NCBI GenBank assembly: GCA_903848955.1
Contig: CAINHS010000089.1
Location: 29,626-93,625, forward strand
Direction: 5' to 3'
Source of the DNA: an uncultured beta proteobacterium
GTDB taxonomy: Bacteria > Pseudomonadota > Gammaproteobacteria > Burkholderiales > Rhodocyclaceae
Length of the DNA stretch: 64,000 nt
Positions 26,028 to 34,750 of the stretch are shown in pieces. Position 1 is the stretch's first letter. Every line of letters begins with the position of its first letter. The notes beneath the pieces are model-generated. The model saw only the letters and a list, made by a program, of their open reading frames with translations, was not told where the DNA came from and ran no database searches. The position numbers and the translations under genes were made by a program.

Positions 26028-27863
26028 CTAGCGGGTGATCGAAATCACACCCGAAGAACCATCGACCCGGATCGTCATTCCGGTCTTGATGATCTTGGTG
26101 CCATGCCCGGTGCCTACTACTGCCGGCAAGCCGTACTCGCGACAGACGATGGCGGCGTGGCTCATGACGCCGCCGACATCGGTGATGGCCGCCTTGATCT
26201 TGGCGAAGGCCGGCGCCCAGGATGGAGAGGTCGTTGGGGCTACCAGGATTTCGCCGTCCTGCAGATCGCGGATGTCCTCGGCACTGCGGCAGACGCGGGC
26301 CTTGCCCTCGACGATGCCGGGACTGCCGGCAAAGCCCTTGAGCTCGGTGATGCTGTCGGGATCGCCGACCTCCTGCACCGCCGACCAGTCGGCCAGAGAC
26401 TTGTTGGTGACGCCCCAGAGCACGATGGTGAAGGGCTCCTGGATGACTTCAGGCGCCACGCCGATGGCCGGGGGCGCGCTCCACTGCCGGAACTTGTCCA
26501 TGACCCCCTTGCGCCACTCGATTTCCGGCGGCCAGGTCGCGGTGCCGCGCGGCGTGACGCCGGTAGCCCAGGCGGTGACCACGTCCCACAGCGCCTGCTT
26601 GACCTCGTCGCGGCGCAGGTACCAGATGTCCTCGATGTCCTTGATCAGGCCGTGGTCCTTCATGATTGCCGCCACCTCGCGCATCTTGTTCCAGAACACC
26701 GAGTGGAACCAGTGCTCGACGTAGAACAGGTGGTTTTCGACGTAGGGGAAGACCGTCTTGGCGCAGCCCAGCAACTCGTCGAATTGCTTCAGGTCGGCTT
26801 CGTTGCTGATCAGGGCGCGGTATTCCGCGGTGATGCGGTCGCGCTCGGCGCGCACCTGTTCGGTCGGGCGATCGATGCTGGCGCCGGTCCGCAACTTGGC
26901 GACGTAGGTCTGGATGCCGGACAAGGGGATGTCGAGGGTATCGTTCCAGCTGCGGTCAGTGTGGAACCAGCCGGTGCCGGTGGAGATGTTGAACCACGGG
27001 TAGCGCGCCTTCTCGAAGGCGGCCAGCCATTCCGCACCCTTCGGCAGCTTCTCGACGGCGGCCTTGACCGCCACCCAGTCGCGCGCGCCGGTTACCGCCT
27101 GGTCGACCCCGAGCGCTATCGCCTGCTTCGCCAGTTCCTTCAACTCGTCATCCGGCTTGTACATGATGACGTCAATGCCCGAGATCATCTGCGTAATACG
27201 CTGCAGCGGAATGCTGGGGAACAGCTTCTGCGTGAAGTCCATGAAGAAGACATAGGCCGCATAGCCGAGGTTGAGGAACTCGAAGTGATACTGCCAGCAT
27301 TTGATGCCGAGATTGATCAGGTCGTCATAGTTCTTGATCAGGTGGTAGCCCTTTGATTCGCCTAGGGCGTCGGTGACCACCGAGATGTCCTCGAGATCCG
27401 GCAGCGGCGCAATCTGCAGGTCCTCGAGTTCCTTGATGGTGGCTTCCATCTTGATCTTCCACTTCGCCTCCAGCGCATCCCAGTTCTTGTAATAGAAGCC
27501 GGCCCGCTCCATGAAATTCGGCACGCGGCTGCCGATTTCGGCGCCGTCCTTGACCGGCACCGGCGAGATATAGACGTAGCCGTTGATGATGCGGTGGTCT
27601 ACGCCGCGCACCGGCGGCACCTGGAAGATGCGGTTGTTGAATTGCGAAAGGGCAAGGTACCAGGCTTCGTCCCAGATGGTGTCGAAGGGGTAGAGCGGCT
27701 CCGGATAGTGGAGTCCGTCATAGAACCAGAACGTCTCCTTTTCGTACTGGTTGCGTACCGGGTCGTCGGTGACGAACTGGTACTGGTACGGGTACATCCT
27801 TTCCCAGCCCTCGGTGCCGGGAATCGTCGCGGCCTTTACATCGTGCGGAATCGGAAACTTCAT
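26028..27863 (-). CDS. ppsA: Phenylphosphate synthase, subunit A (phosphohistidine subunit)
   Basis: 611 residues. The long N-terminal domain (MKFPIPHDVKAATIPGTEGW) is characteristic of PpsA. The C-terminal swivelling phosphohistidine domain has GGVMSHAAIV with the histidine at 569. In Thauera His569 of the equivalent subunit carries the phosphoryl group passed to phenol, and the numbering agrees. It converts phenol plus ATP to phenylphosphate, AMP and phosphate together with PpsB. I chose the ATG at 27861-27863 (AGGAG 7 nt upstream); longer reading upstream lies in the leader. First gene of the operon, behind a sigma-54 promoter. Confidence 0.94.
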   Translation of the reverse strand: MKFPIPHDVKAATIPGTEGWERMYPYQYQFVTDDPVRNQYEKETFWFYDGLHYPEPLYPFDTIWDEAWYLALSQFNNRIFQVPPVRGVDHRIINGYVYISPVPVKDGAEIGSRVPNFMERAGFYYKNWDALEAKWKIKMEATIKELEDLQIAPLPDLEDISVVTDALGESKGYHLIKNYDDLINLGIKCWQYHFEFLNLGYAAYVFFMDFTQKLFPSIPLQRITQMISGIDVIMYKPDDELKELAKQAIALGVDQAVTGARDWVAVKAAVEKLPKGAEWLAAFEKARYPWFNISTGTGWFHTDRSWNDTLDIPLSGIQTYVAKLRTGASIDRPTEQVRAERDRITAEYRALISNEADLKQFDELLGCAKTVFPYVENHLFYVEHWFHSVFWNKMREVAAIMKDHGLIKDIEDIWYLRRDEVKQALWDVVTAWATGVTPRGTATWPPEIEWRKGVMDKFRQWSAPPAIGVAPEVIQEPFTIVLWGVTNKSLADWSAVQEVGDPDSITELKGFAGSPGIVEGKARVCRSAEDIRDLQDGEILVAPTTSPSWAPAFAKIKAAITDVGGVMSHAAIVCREYGLPAVVGTGHGTKIIKTGMTIRVDGSSGVISITR

Positions 27864-27939
27864 CGAATGTCTCCTGCTAGCATTATTTTTGGATATCGGA
27901 AATCCGGGCATGTTCAGGCGCCGGGAGCGGGAGATGTAC

Positions 27940-27955
27940 AGCAAGGCCTGTACCA
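27940..27955 (-). promoter_or_regulatory. Sigma-54 (-24/-12) promoter of the ppsA operon
   Basis: The minus strand reads TGGTAC-N5-TTGCT (TGGTAC at 27950-27955, TTGCT at 27940-27944), against the consensus TGGCAC-N5-TTGCW, with the correct GG-N10-GC spacing. Transcription would begin near 27929, giving a leader of about 65 nt before ppsA. A sigma-54-dependent activator is encoded divergently. Confidence 0.8.
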
Positions 27956-28283
27956 TGCGCTATTTCGCAGTGCAGCATATATTGCAGATACAAGCCGCCG
28001 GTTGTCGATTGCGAGAGCGGCAGCAGTCGGTCCGGCGCTGGACGCATATGCAGCAAAATGACAAGAGCAAGTCACCGGTGAGCGTGACATGGACGCGACA
28101 CCGCCATCGGGGGTTGTCCATTTGGTAAATATTTTGTCTGCAATTCCGGTCATTTGATCTTTCAGGCACTTGCGGAAATGGCGGTGTCAGCGGCTGAAAG
28201 TCGCTGGCTTGACTGCAATCAAGGTATTCTTGTCACACGGGGCCTAAAAGGGTCCGATGAGGAAAGATAAGGAGAGTGAGGCA
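27956..28283. promoter_or_regulatory. Regulatory intergenic region between ppsA and its activator, with candidate activator sites
   Basis: No gene is seen in this stretch. An inverted repeat GTCAC-N8-GTGAC lies at 28071-28088, containing the palindrome TCACCGGTGA. It is about 120 bp upstream of the -24 box, the usual distance for enhancer-binding proteins. A second dyad CTTGA-N6-TCAAG is at 28208-28223, close to the activator gene, and TTGATC occurs at 28154-28159. No clear sigma-70 promoter for the activator was found. Confidence 0.45.
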
Positions 28284-30029
28284 ATGACCAAACTCCGTAG
28301 CGTCGGCCGTTCCGACAGTGAGGATCTGCGCGCCCGCGTGCACTTTTGCGCCGAAACCGGGCAGATCTGGCTGCACGAGCACCGCATGCTTCTGGTACAC
28401 GCCGAGGCGCAGGCGACACTGCGCAAGGAACTGATCGACACTCTGGGCATGGACCGCGCCCGCGGCCTGCTGACGCGCATGGGTTACGCCTCGGGCGTGC
28501 GCGACGCCGAACTGGCGCGTACCCGTGCCGAGGATTCAAGCGACCTCGAAGCCTTCATGACCGGCCCGCAACTGCATACCCTGGAGGGTATCGTGCGGGT
28601 GACGCCGGTCAAACTGGAATTGAACCGTCATAGCGGAACGTTCTACGCCGAGCTTCTCTGGGAGCACTCCTGGGAGGGGCAATGGCATCGGCACCATTAC
28701 GGCATTCACACCGAGCCGGTGTGCTGGACCCAGATCGGTTATGCCTGCGGCTACACTTCGGCTTTCATGGGGCGCACCATCCTGTACAAGGAAGTCGAAT
28801 GTACCGCCATGGGGCACAACAACTGCCTCATCATCGGCAAACCCGCCGAGGAATGGGAAGACGCCGCCGAGCAGATGCGGTTCTTCAACAGCGAGCCGAT
28901 CGCCGATCAGCTCATCGAACTGCAAACCCAGGTGGTGCAACTGAGGTCTTCGATCGGTGACCGCGATCAGTTGCCGCAAGACGTTACCGGAATTTCCCCC
29001 GGCTTTCGTGCCGCCTACGAACTGCTCAAGCAGGCTGCCGCAAGCCACATCAGCGTCCTGCTGCAGGGCGAAACCGGCGTCGGCAAGGAGGTCTTCGCGC
29101 GCAGCCTTCACGAAATGGGGTCGCGCAGCAGCAAGCCGTTCGTTGCCGTCAACTGTGCGGCGATACCGCAGGAACTGGTTGAATCCGAACTTTTCGGGGT
29201 GGAGAAGGGCGCCTATACCGGCGCTCTGGTATCCCGTCCGGGACGCTTCGAACGCGCCGACGGCGGCACCTTGTTCCTTGACGAGATCGGCGACCTGCCG
29301 GCGTCGGCCCAGGCCAAGCTGTTGCGTGTGCTGCAGGAAGGCGAAATCGAGCGTCTCGGCGACCAGAAGACGCGCAAGGTCAATGTGCGGCTGGTGGCAG
29401 CCAGCAACGCCGACCTGAAAACCATGGTAAAGGAAGGGCGTTTCCGCTCCGACCTTTACTACCGGCTCAATGCCTACCAGATCGTCATCCCGCCATTGCG
29501 CGAGCGCAAGCAGGACATACCCCTGCTGGCCAAACACTTTCTGGCCAAGCAGTCGGCGATCCATGGCAAGAAACTGCGCGGTTTCACCGACAAGGCCAAG
29601 CGCGCATTGCTGGCCTACCCCTGGCCGGGAAACATTCGCGAACTGCAAAACGCGGTTGAAAGAGGCGTGATTCTCGCTCCCAGCGGCACCCGCATCGAGG
29701 TTAGCCACCTGTTTGTGTCAAACCCTGACGAACAGCCGCCGGAATTCGGGCTCGACCGCAGCGGCGGCCTCGACCTGAACTTCTGGGAGACCGGGAAGGA
29801 CCTGCGCGATGCCGTTTTCAATGGCACGCTGACGCTCGGTCAGGTTGAAGCCATGCTGCTCGAAACCGCCGTCGACAAGGCTCGCGGCAACCTGTCTTCG
29901 GCGGCGCGGATGCTCGGTCTGACCCGGCCGCAGATCGCCTATCGCCTGAAGCGCCTGCAAGAGTGTCAGGACGGCGAGAACGATGCCGCTGCGGCGCTGT
30001 CCGGCCAGTCGCGGGCGGATTCCGCTTGA
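28284..30029 (+). CDS. Phenol-sensing sigma-54 activator (MopR/DmpR/XylR type)
   Basis: 581 residues. XylR_N sensor (about 15-115) and V4R (about 130-190) precede an AAA+ domain with Walker A GETGVGKE, the sigma-54 loop GAYTGA and Walker B GGTLFLDEIGD. A Fis-type HTH ends the protein (GNLSSAARMLGLTRPQ). Cys147, Glu170, Cys173 and Cys181 keep the spacing of the MopR zinc ligands (C155, E178, C181, C189). His98 and Trp126 align with His106 and Trp134, which hold the phenol hydroxyl in MopR. The start MTKLRS has GGAG 9 nt upstream. It probably activates the ppsA promoter in response to phenol. Confidence 0.93.
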   Translation: MTKLRSVGRSDSEDLRARVHFCAETGQIWLHEHRMLLVHAEAQATLRKELIDTLGMDRARGLLTRMGYASGVRDAELARTRAEDSSDLEAFMTGPQLHTLEGIVRVTPVKLELNRHSGTFYAELLWEHSWEGQWHRHHYGIHTEPVCWTQIGYACGYTSAFMGRTILYKEVECTAMGHNNCLIIGKPAEEWEDAAEQMRFFNSEPIADQLIELQTQVVQLRSSIGDRDQLPQDVTGISPGFRAAYELLKQAAASHISVLLQGETGVGKEVFARSLHEMGSRSSKPFVAVNCAAIPQELVESELFGVEKGAYTGALVSRPGRFERADGGTLFLDEIGDLPASAQAKLLRVLQEGEIERLGDQKTRKVNVRLVAASNADLKTMVKEGRFRSDLYYRLNAYQIVIPPLRERKQDIPLLAKHFLAKQSAIHGKKLRGFTDKAKRALLAYPWPGNIRELQNAVERGVILAPSGTRIEVSHLFVSNPDEQPPEFGLDRSGGLDLNFWETGKDLRDAVFNGTLTLGQVEAMLLETAVDKARGNLSSAARMLGLTRPQIAYRLKRLQECQDGENDAAAALSGQSRADSA

Positions 30030-30496
30030 TGCAGATGGCATTACCGCGGCCGGTGGCGGACTATCTCGCCGCCCACCATGTCATGACGCTGGCTACTCAG
30101 GGCGCGGAAGGGCCGTGGGCGGCGGCGGTGTTCTACGCCAGCGACGGTTGCTCGCTGGTTTTTCTGTCTGCACCGGGCAGTCGCCACTGCCGCAATCTGG
30201 CGCAGGATGCGCGCTGCGCGGCGACGATTCAGGAAGACTATTGCGACTGGGCGCAGATCAAGGGCATCCAGTTGCAAGGCCGGGTCAGGGAGCTCGAGGG
30301 GGAAGAGGAGATCCGCGCGCAGCAGCTCTACGCCGAGAAGTTCCCGGTGGTCGGGCCGCTGGCGAACGTACCTCAGGCGCTGGTCAAGGCACTGGCCCGG
30401 GTGCGCTGGTTCAGGCTGGTTCCCGAGCGCGTCTATTTCATCGACAACAGCAGGGGGTTCGGTCACCGCGACGAAATCGCTCTGGCGCAGGAATGA
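30029..30496 (+). CDS. Pyridoxamine 5'-phosphate oxidase-like protein
   Basis: 155 residues of the split-barrel flavin-binding superfamily (YLAAHHVMTLATQGAEGPWAAAVFY, SRHCRNLAQDARCAATI, IKGIQLQGRV). The ATG at 30029 overlaps the stop of the activator gene (TGATG), so the two are translationally coupled. Function unknown. It is the second small flavoprotein-like gene in the phenol region (compare 19434-19895). A shadow ORF starting earlier in the same frame lies inside the activator gene. Confidence 0.8.
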   Translation: MQMALPRPVADYLAAHHVMTLATQGAEGPWAAAVFYASDGCSLVFLSAPGSRHCRNLAQDARCAATIQEDYCDWAQIKGIQLQGRVRELEGEEEIRAQQLYAEKFPVVGPLANVPQALVKALARVRWFRLVPERVYFIDNSRGFGHRDEIALAQE

Positions 30497-30604
30497 CTCG
30501 AGGCCGGCAGGACGATGCGAAGCGGGTGAGGCCGCTGCTACCGGGTCCCGTGTTGCGTCACCGGTGAGAGCGCATGAAAAGGCTCACCGAAATGACGCCT
30601 TTCC

Positions 30605-30637
30605 AAAAAAATAGCCGGCAATTTCTTGCCGGCTATT
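30605..30637 (-). terminator. Rho-independent terminator of ssrA
   Basis: A 12-bp perfect stem AATAGCCGGCAA (30610-30621) / TTGCCGGCTATT (30626-30637) with a 4-nt loop is followed on the minus strand by a seven-T run (30605-30611). It lies 34 bp beyond the tmRNA CCA end. Confidence 0.93.
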
Positions 30638-30670
30638 TCAATCTAACTAATTGATTTAATTAGATTTTAT

Positions 30671-31032
30671 TGGTGGAGGCGGCGGGAATTGAACCCGCGT
30701 CCACAAGTGCGCCACAGACAGTTCTACATACTTAGCCGCGTCATTTGATTTAACCCGCAACACGCCGACGGACAGGCTGGTTGAAGGCGATTCGCTGAAT
30801 TTTCGAACTGTGCACCGCGACTTTGCACAGCCTTATCTCCTGTATATGATTCCGATGTGGCTTGCGCCACCTGGTCCAGAAGCAAACCAGTTCGGAAGCC
30901 AGCCGCTGTTAAGCGGCTAGAGCGAAACGCTCGTCGTTGGCAGTTAGTGCTTTCCAGATGGATTTACGAGGTACCCGGATCCTCGGTATGCCCTGCATGC
31001 TTTGTCACCCATGTCGAAGCCATGTCGCCCCC
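30671..31032 (-). ncRNA. ssrA: Transfer-messenger RNA (tmRNA)
   Basis: 362 nt. The 5' end GGGGGCGACATGGCTTCGAC and 3' end CGCCTCCACCA pair as a 7-bp acceptor stem, the CCA is encoded, and a T-arm GGTTCAATTCC is present. The tag frame reads ANDERFALAA followed by TAA, the usual betaproteobacterial tag. It rescues stalled ribosomes together with SmpB, encoded at 58952-59401. Its 3' end faces the catabolic region to the left; ssrA 3' ends are common integration sites. Confidence 0.97.
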
Positions 31033-31083
31033 TGGCATGGTGCAAACCAGATGACACCTGATCTGCGAACTACAAGCCGGATT

Positions 31084-31743
31084 CTACCGGTTTGCCGCTG
31101 CCAGGCCGAGAATATCTTGCGGCGAGGCGGCAATCGCATCGGCCCCCCAGCCGGCAGGAGGCTTGCCGTCCCCCAGATAACCCCAGGCCGCAACGATGGT
31201 CGTCATGCCGACGGCGCGGCCGGAGATCACATCACGCTCATCGTCGCCGACATAGATGCAGCCGGCGGCGGCGATGCCGATTACGGCGCTGGCAAGGTGC
31301 ATGGGATGGGGATCGGGTTTGGCGCGCCGGGCGCTGTCGCCGCAGACGATGCAGGCGCTGCGTCGGCGCAGTCCCAACTGCTCGGTGAGAGGAATCGCAA
31401 AGCGCTGTGACTTGTTGGTAACTATGCCCCAGGGAATTCCCCGGGCGTCAAGTTCATCGAGGTGTTCGGCTATGCCGGAAAAAAGGCGGGTGTCGACACA
31501 CAGCGCCCCCTGATAGATGACCAGGAATCTCTGCTGCAGGTCAAGATACCCGGGGTTATCCGGCGTCACGCCGAGTCCGGCGGCAATCATGCCGCGGGCG
31601 CCGGAGGAGACATGCGGCCTCAGTTTGTCCATGGGCAGGGGGCGGCGCCCTTGTTCCTCAAGCAGTTTGTTCAGAGCGCCGCCCAGATCCGGCGCTGTGT
31701 CCGCCAGTGTGCCGTCGAGATCGAAAAGCACTGCCTCAGGCAT
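31084..31743 (-). CDS. gph: Phosphoglycolate phosphatase (HAD family)
   Basis: 219 residues with the HAD motifs [13 protein letters not shown] (I), VTNKS (II), KPDPHP (III) and GDDERDV (IV). The ATG overlaps the ubiG stop by 8 bp, a conserved ubiG-gph pairing in betaproteobacteria. It dephosphorylates 2-phosphoglycolate; sugar phosphates are alternatives in this family. Confidence 0.92.
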   Translation of the reverse strand: MPEAVLFDLDGTLADTAPDLGGALNKLLEEQGRRPLPMDKLRPHVSSGARGMIAAGLGVTPDNPGYLDLQQRFLVIYQGALCVDTRLFSGIAEHLDELDARGIPWGIVTNKSQRFAIPLTEQLGLRRRSACIVCGDSARRAKPDPHPMHLASAVIGIAAAGCIYVGDDERDVISGRAVGMTTIVAAWGYLGDGKPPAGWGADAIAASPQDILGLAAANR

Positions 31744-32443
31744 TGCGCCGGGCTCGCACCAGATAGTTAACGTCGGTATCGGCACCTATCGATGCATCGC
31801 GCTTGAGCGGGTTGTAGCGCAGCCCGGTGATCTCGAGAACCTCGAGGCCGGCATTGCGACACAATCGAGCCAGTTCGGCCGGCTTGAGAAAGCGCGTGTA
31901 GTCGTGCGTGCCGCGCGGCAGCAGATTGAAAACATACTCCGCGCCGACCACCGCCAGAAGATAGGCTTTCAGATTCCGGTTGATGGTGGATAGAAACACC
32001 TGGCCGCCCGGTTTCACGAGTCGCGCGCAGGCTGCGACGGTGCTTGCCGGATCAGGGACGTGTTCCAGCATTTCGAGGCAGGTGACGAGGTCGAAAGAGG
32101 ATGGCGCGTCTGCCGCCATGGCTTCTGCCGAGATCAGGCGATAGTCGATGGCATGTCCGCTCTCATAGATGTGCAGACGGGCTATGCCGAGTGCTTTTTC
32201 GGAGAGGTCGATGCCGGTGACCTGGGCGCCCATCGCCGCCATCCCCTCACTGAGCAGGCCGCCGCCGCAGCCGACGTCGATCACCTGCTTGCCCTTGAGT
32301 CCGGCGTTGCGGTCGATCCAGCCGAGGCGCGCCGGATTTATGTCGTGCAGGGGGCGGAATTCAGAGTTCGGATCCCACCAGCGATGGGCGGCATCGCCGA
32401 ATTTGTCCAGTTCGCGCTGATCAGCGTTGCTGCTTTCAGTCAT
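31736..32443 (-). CDS. ubiG: Ubiquinone biosynthesis O-methyltransferase
   Basis: 235 residues. The UbiG N-terminus ([31 protein letters not shown]) is followed by SAM motif [14 protein letters not shown], then MLEHVPDP and FLSTINRN. It performs both O-methylations of ubiquinone synthesis at the membrane. I prefer MTESSN (ATG 32441-32443, with CCGGAA upstream) over the ATG six codons earlier. Coupled to gph downstream. Confidence 0.95.
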   Translation of the reverse strand: MTESSNADQRELDKFGDAAHRWWDPNSEFRPLHDINPARLGWIDRNAGLKGKQVIDVGCGGGLLSEGMAAMGAQVTGIDLSEKALGIARLHIYESGHAIDYRLISAEAMAADAPSSFDLVTCLEMLEHVPDPASTVAACARLVKPGGQVFLSTINRNLKAYLLAVVGAEYVFNLLPRGTHDYTRFLKPAELARLCRNAGLEVLEITGLRYNPLKRDASIGADTDVNYLVRARRNA

Positions 32444-32500
32444 GGTGTTATTCCGGGTCATCCATGGATACGGTCCCCGGGGGCGCCGGAGACATAACGA

Positions 32501-32527
32501 AAAAAGCCCTGCAGGGCAGGGCTTTTT
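32501..32527 (-). terminator. Rho-independent terminator of the OmpA-family gene
   Basis: Stem AAAAAGCCCT (32501-32510) / AGGGCTTTTT (32518-32527), 7-nt loop. The minus strand ends in a run of six T. It lies just after the stop of the OmpA-like gene and before ubiG. Confidence 0.88.
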
Positions 32528-32543
32528 CCGGAGTCAGGCAAAA

Positions 32544-33215
32544 TTACTGAGTCTTGGTGCCGATGACTTCGATTTCGACGCGGCGATCGGGTTGCAGGCA
32601 GTCCACGGTCTTCTTGCTCTTCGCGCCCTTGCACTGGTCAGCCTTGGTGACCGGCTGCTTCTTGCCCTTGCCCTCGGTGTAGATACGGTTCGGCTCGAGT
32701 CCCTTGGCCACGAGATAGGCCTTGACGGCTTCGGCGCGCTTTTCCGAAAGCTTCTGGTTGTAGGCATCGCTACCGAAGCGGTCGGCGTGGCCGACGGCAA
32801 TGATCACTTCGAGTTTGATGCCCTGAATGTCGGCCGCCAGCTTGTCGAGTTTGGCCTTGCCTTCGTCGCGCAGGTTGGCCTTGTTGAAGTCGAACAGGGC
32901 GTCGGCGGCGAGTGTCACCTTCTGTGCGGCGGGCTTGGGTGCCGCTACGGGTGCCACAGGTTTGGGTACCTCAGGAGCCGCAACCGGTGCCGGCTTCTTC
33001 ACCAGATCCGCATCGCACTCTTCGATGGCCATGGCCGGGGTCCAGAAGCTGGTGCGCCAGCACAGGCCGAAACCGCTTTTGACTACATAGCCGCGCTGGT
33101 CAATGGCATAACCGACCGTACCCTTGGTATCGATTCCCGGCGACTGAGCAAGGGCGGAAACTGAAAGTCCGAGCAGAGTGGCGAGAAGCAGAGAATGTTT
33201 GGCGCTTTTGATCAT
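32544..33215 (-). CDS. OmpA-family outer-membrane protein
   Basis: 223 residues. Signal peptide about 1-23 (ending ALAQ), a short region with two cysteines, a Pro/Ala-rich linker (about 75-98), then a C-terminal OmpA peptidoglycan-binding domain (LFDFNKANLRDEGKAKLD, VGHADRFGSDAYNQKLSEKRA, PDRRVEIEV). No transmembrane barrel is present, so it anchors the envelope to peptidoglycan rather than forming a pore. AAGGGGG precedes the ATG. Own terminator downstream. Confidence 0.93.
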   Translation of the reverse strand: MIKSAKHSLLLATLLGLSVSALAQSPGIDTKGTVGYAIDQRGYVVKSGFGLCWRTSFWTPAMAIEECDADLVKKPAPVAAPEVPKPVAPVAAPKPAAQKVTLAADALFDFNKANLRDEGKAKLDKLAADIQGIKLEVIIAVGHADRFGSDAYNQKLSEKRAEAVKAYLVAKGLEPNRIYTEGKGKKQPVTKADQCKGAKSKKTVDCLQPDRRVEIEVIGTKTQ

Positions 33216-33291
33216 ATTTCCCCCTTGTTGGGATTAAGTGTGGCGGAATTCAGCATTGCATCTTTTCCCCGGTCGCCTACTACACCTAGCG

Positions 33292-34635
33292 TCAGGACAT
33301 CAGTCGAGTATGCCACAAAGCGGCTATGTCGTGCAATTGAGAAATGTCGATTTGCAGCGGCAGGCCCTTGCTCATCACCAGTTTTCCACCAACCCAGGTA
33401 TGGCTGACCTGCTCGCGTCCGGCGACATAGACAAGGTGCGAGGCGGGGTCAAAACAGGGCTGGATAAACCATTCGTCAAGCCGGACGGCGCACATATCGG
33501 CCGCCTTGCCGGGCAGCAGGGAGCCGATTTGTTCGTCCATGCCGAGGGCGCGTGCGCCGCCCAGAGTGGCGGCCTCGAGCGTGACATGAGCATCAAGCAC
33601 CTCGGCGTTCTCGCTGGCTCCTTTTGCCAGCAGTGCGGCATGGCGCATTTCATGAAACAGGTCGAGGCGATTGTTCGAGGCGGCACCGTCGGTGCCCAGG
33701 CCGAAATTCAGGCCGCGTGACTGGGCTTCGGCCATCGGCGGGATGCCGCTCGCGAGTTTCAGGTTGGACGTGGGGCAGTGGGCCAGATTGCATCCCTCAT
33801 GAGCCAGCAAGTCCAATTCCGCGGCTTCGAGATGCACACCATGGACAGCGATCAATTGCGGTCCGAGCAGCCCCAGGCGGTGCAGCCTTGCCAGGGGGCG
33901 CATGCCGTGCTGCTTGAGACTCTCCTCGATCTCGTGGCGCGTTTCGTGAAGATGAACATGCACCGGAATTTCAAGCTGCGCGGCGAGGGTGGCGATACGC
34001 TTGAAGGTCTTGTCGGCGACGGTGTAGGGTGCGTGCGGAGCGAGGCAGAAGCTGAGCAGGGGATCCCCGCTCAAGGTGTCGCGCACGGCCAGTCCCTTGG
34101 CCAGATAGTCGTCGGCATCAGCGGCATAGCCGGTGGGAAACTCGATGACAATGAGTCCCAGCACGGCGCGCATGCCGATCTGCCGCGCTGCCTCTGCGGC
34201 GGCGTCCGGAAAGAAGTACATGTCGTTGAAGGTGGTGATGCCGCCGCGCAGCATTTCGGCACAGGCCAGCAAGGTGCCGGCGCGGACAAAATCGGGACCG
34301 GCGTGGCGCGCTTCGGCAGGCCAGATGCGCTCCGTCAGCCAGCGCATCAAGGGCAGATCGTCGGCAAAGCCGCGCAGCAGGCTCATCGCGGCGTGGGTGT
34401 GGAGATTGACCAGGCCCGGCAACAGCACCTGACCCGGCAGGTCGAGCGTCTGCCGCGGACGGAAGCGCTGCAGAGCTTCCTCGTCCGGCAGCAGGGCAAC
34501 GATGAGGCCGTTATGGACCGCCAGCGCGTGTCCGCTAAGGGTCAGCCCGGCGGGTTCGACGGGGATGATCCATTGCGGACGGATCAGGAGGTCAATCTCG
34601 GTGCTTGCGGCGCCTGAAGCTGCGGGTGTGTTCAT
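33292..34635 (-). CDS. Amidohydrolase, TRZ/ATZ family (MTA/SAH deaminase-like)
   Basis: 447 residues of the metal-dependent amidohydrolase superfamily. HTH in GLVNLHTHAAMSLLRG, VHLHETRHE, HGVHL and GTDGAASNN supply the metal and catalytic residues. Close relatives deaminate 5'-methylthioadenosine or S-adenosylhomocysteine. The gene lies near ubiG, which produces SAH, and this neighbourhood is common in betaproteobacteria. ATG 34633-34635 is taken; a TTG four codons earlier is possible and neither has a good Shine-Dalgarno. Confidence 0.85.
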   Translation of the reverse strand: MNTPAASGAASTEIDLLIRPQWIIPVEPAGLTLSGHALAVHNGLIVALLPDEEALQRFRPRQTLDLPGQVLLPGLVNLHTHAAMSLLRGFADDLPLMRWLTERIWPAEARHAGPDFVRAGTLLACAEMLRGGITTFNDMYFFPDAAAEAARQIGMRAVLGLIVIEFPTGYAADADDYLAKGLAVRDTLSGDPLLSFCLAPHAPYTVADKTFKRIATLAAQLEIPVHVHLHETRHEIEESLKQHGMRPLARLHRLGLLGPQLIAVHGVHLEAAELDLLAHEGCNLAHCPTSNLKLASGIPPMAEAQSRGLNFGLGTDGAASNNRLDLFHEMRHAALLAKGASENAEVLDAHVTLEAATLGGARALGMDEQIGSLLPGKAADMCAVRLDEWFIQPCFDPASHLVYVAGREQVSHTWVGGKLVMSKGLPLQIDISQLHDIAALWHTRLMS

Positions 34636-34671
34636 GGGCTGATTCAACCAGATTTGGCCGCCGGCGACAAC

Positions 34672-34700
34672 CTGTCGCGGCTATCTCCGCATGCTAAAAT
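34672..34700 (+). promoter_or_regulatory. Candidate gyrA promoter
   Basis: Extended -10 TGCTAAAAT (34692-34700) with CTGTCG at 34672-34677 as a weak -35, spacing 17. It lies in the gap between the divergent amidohydrolase gene and gyrA. Confidence 0.45.
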
Positions 34701-34750
34701 CGCCCTCTTTTACGCTATCGCCCGCCGCCCGTCGGCGGAGGCAAGCCTTC

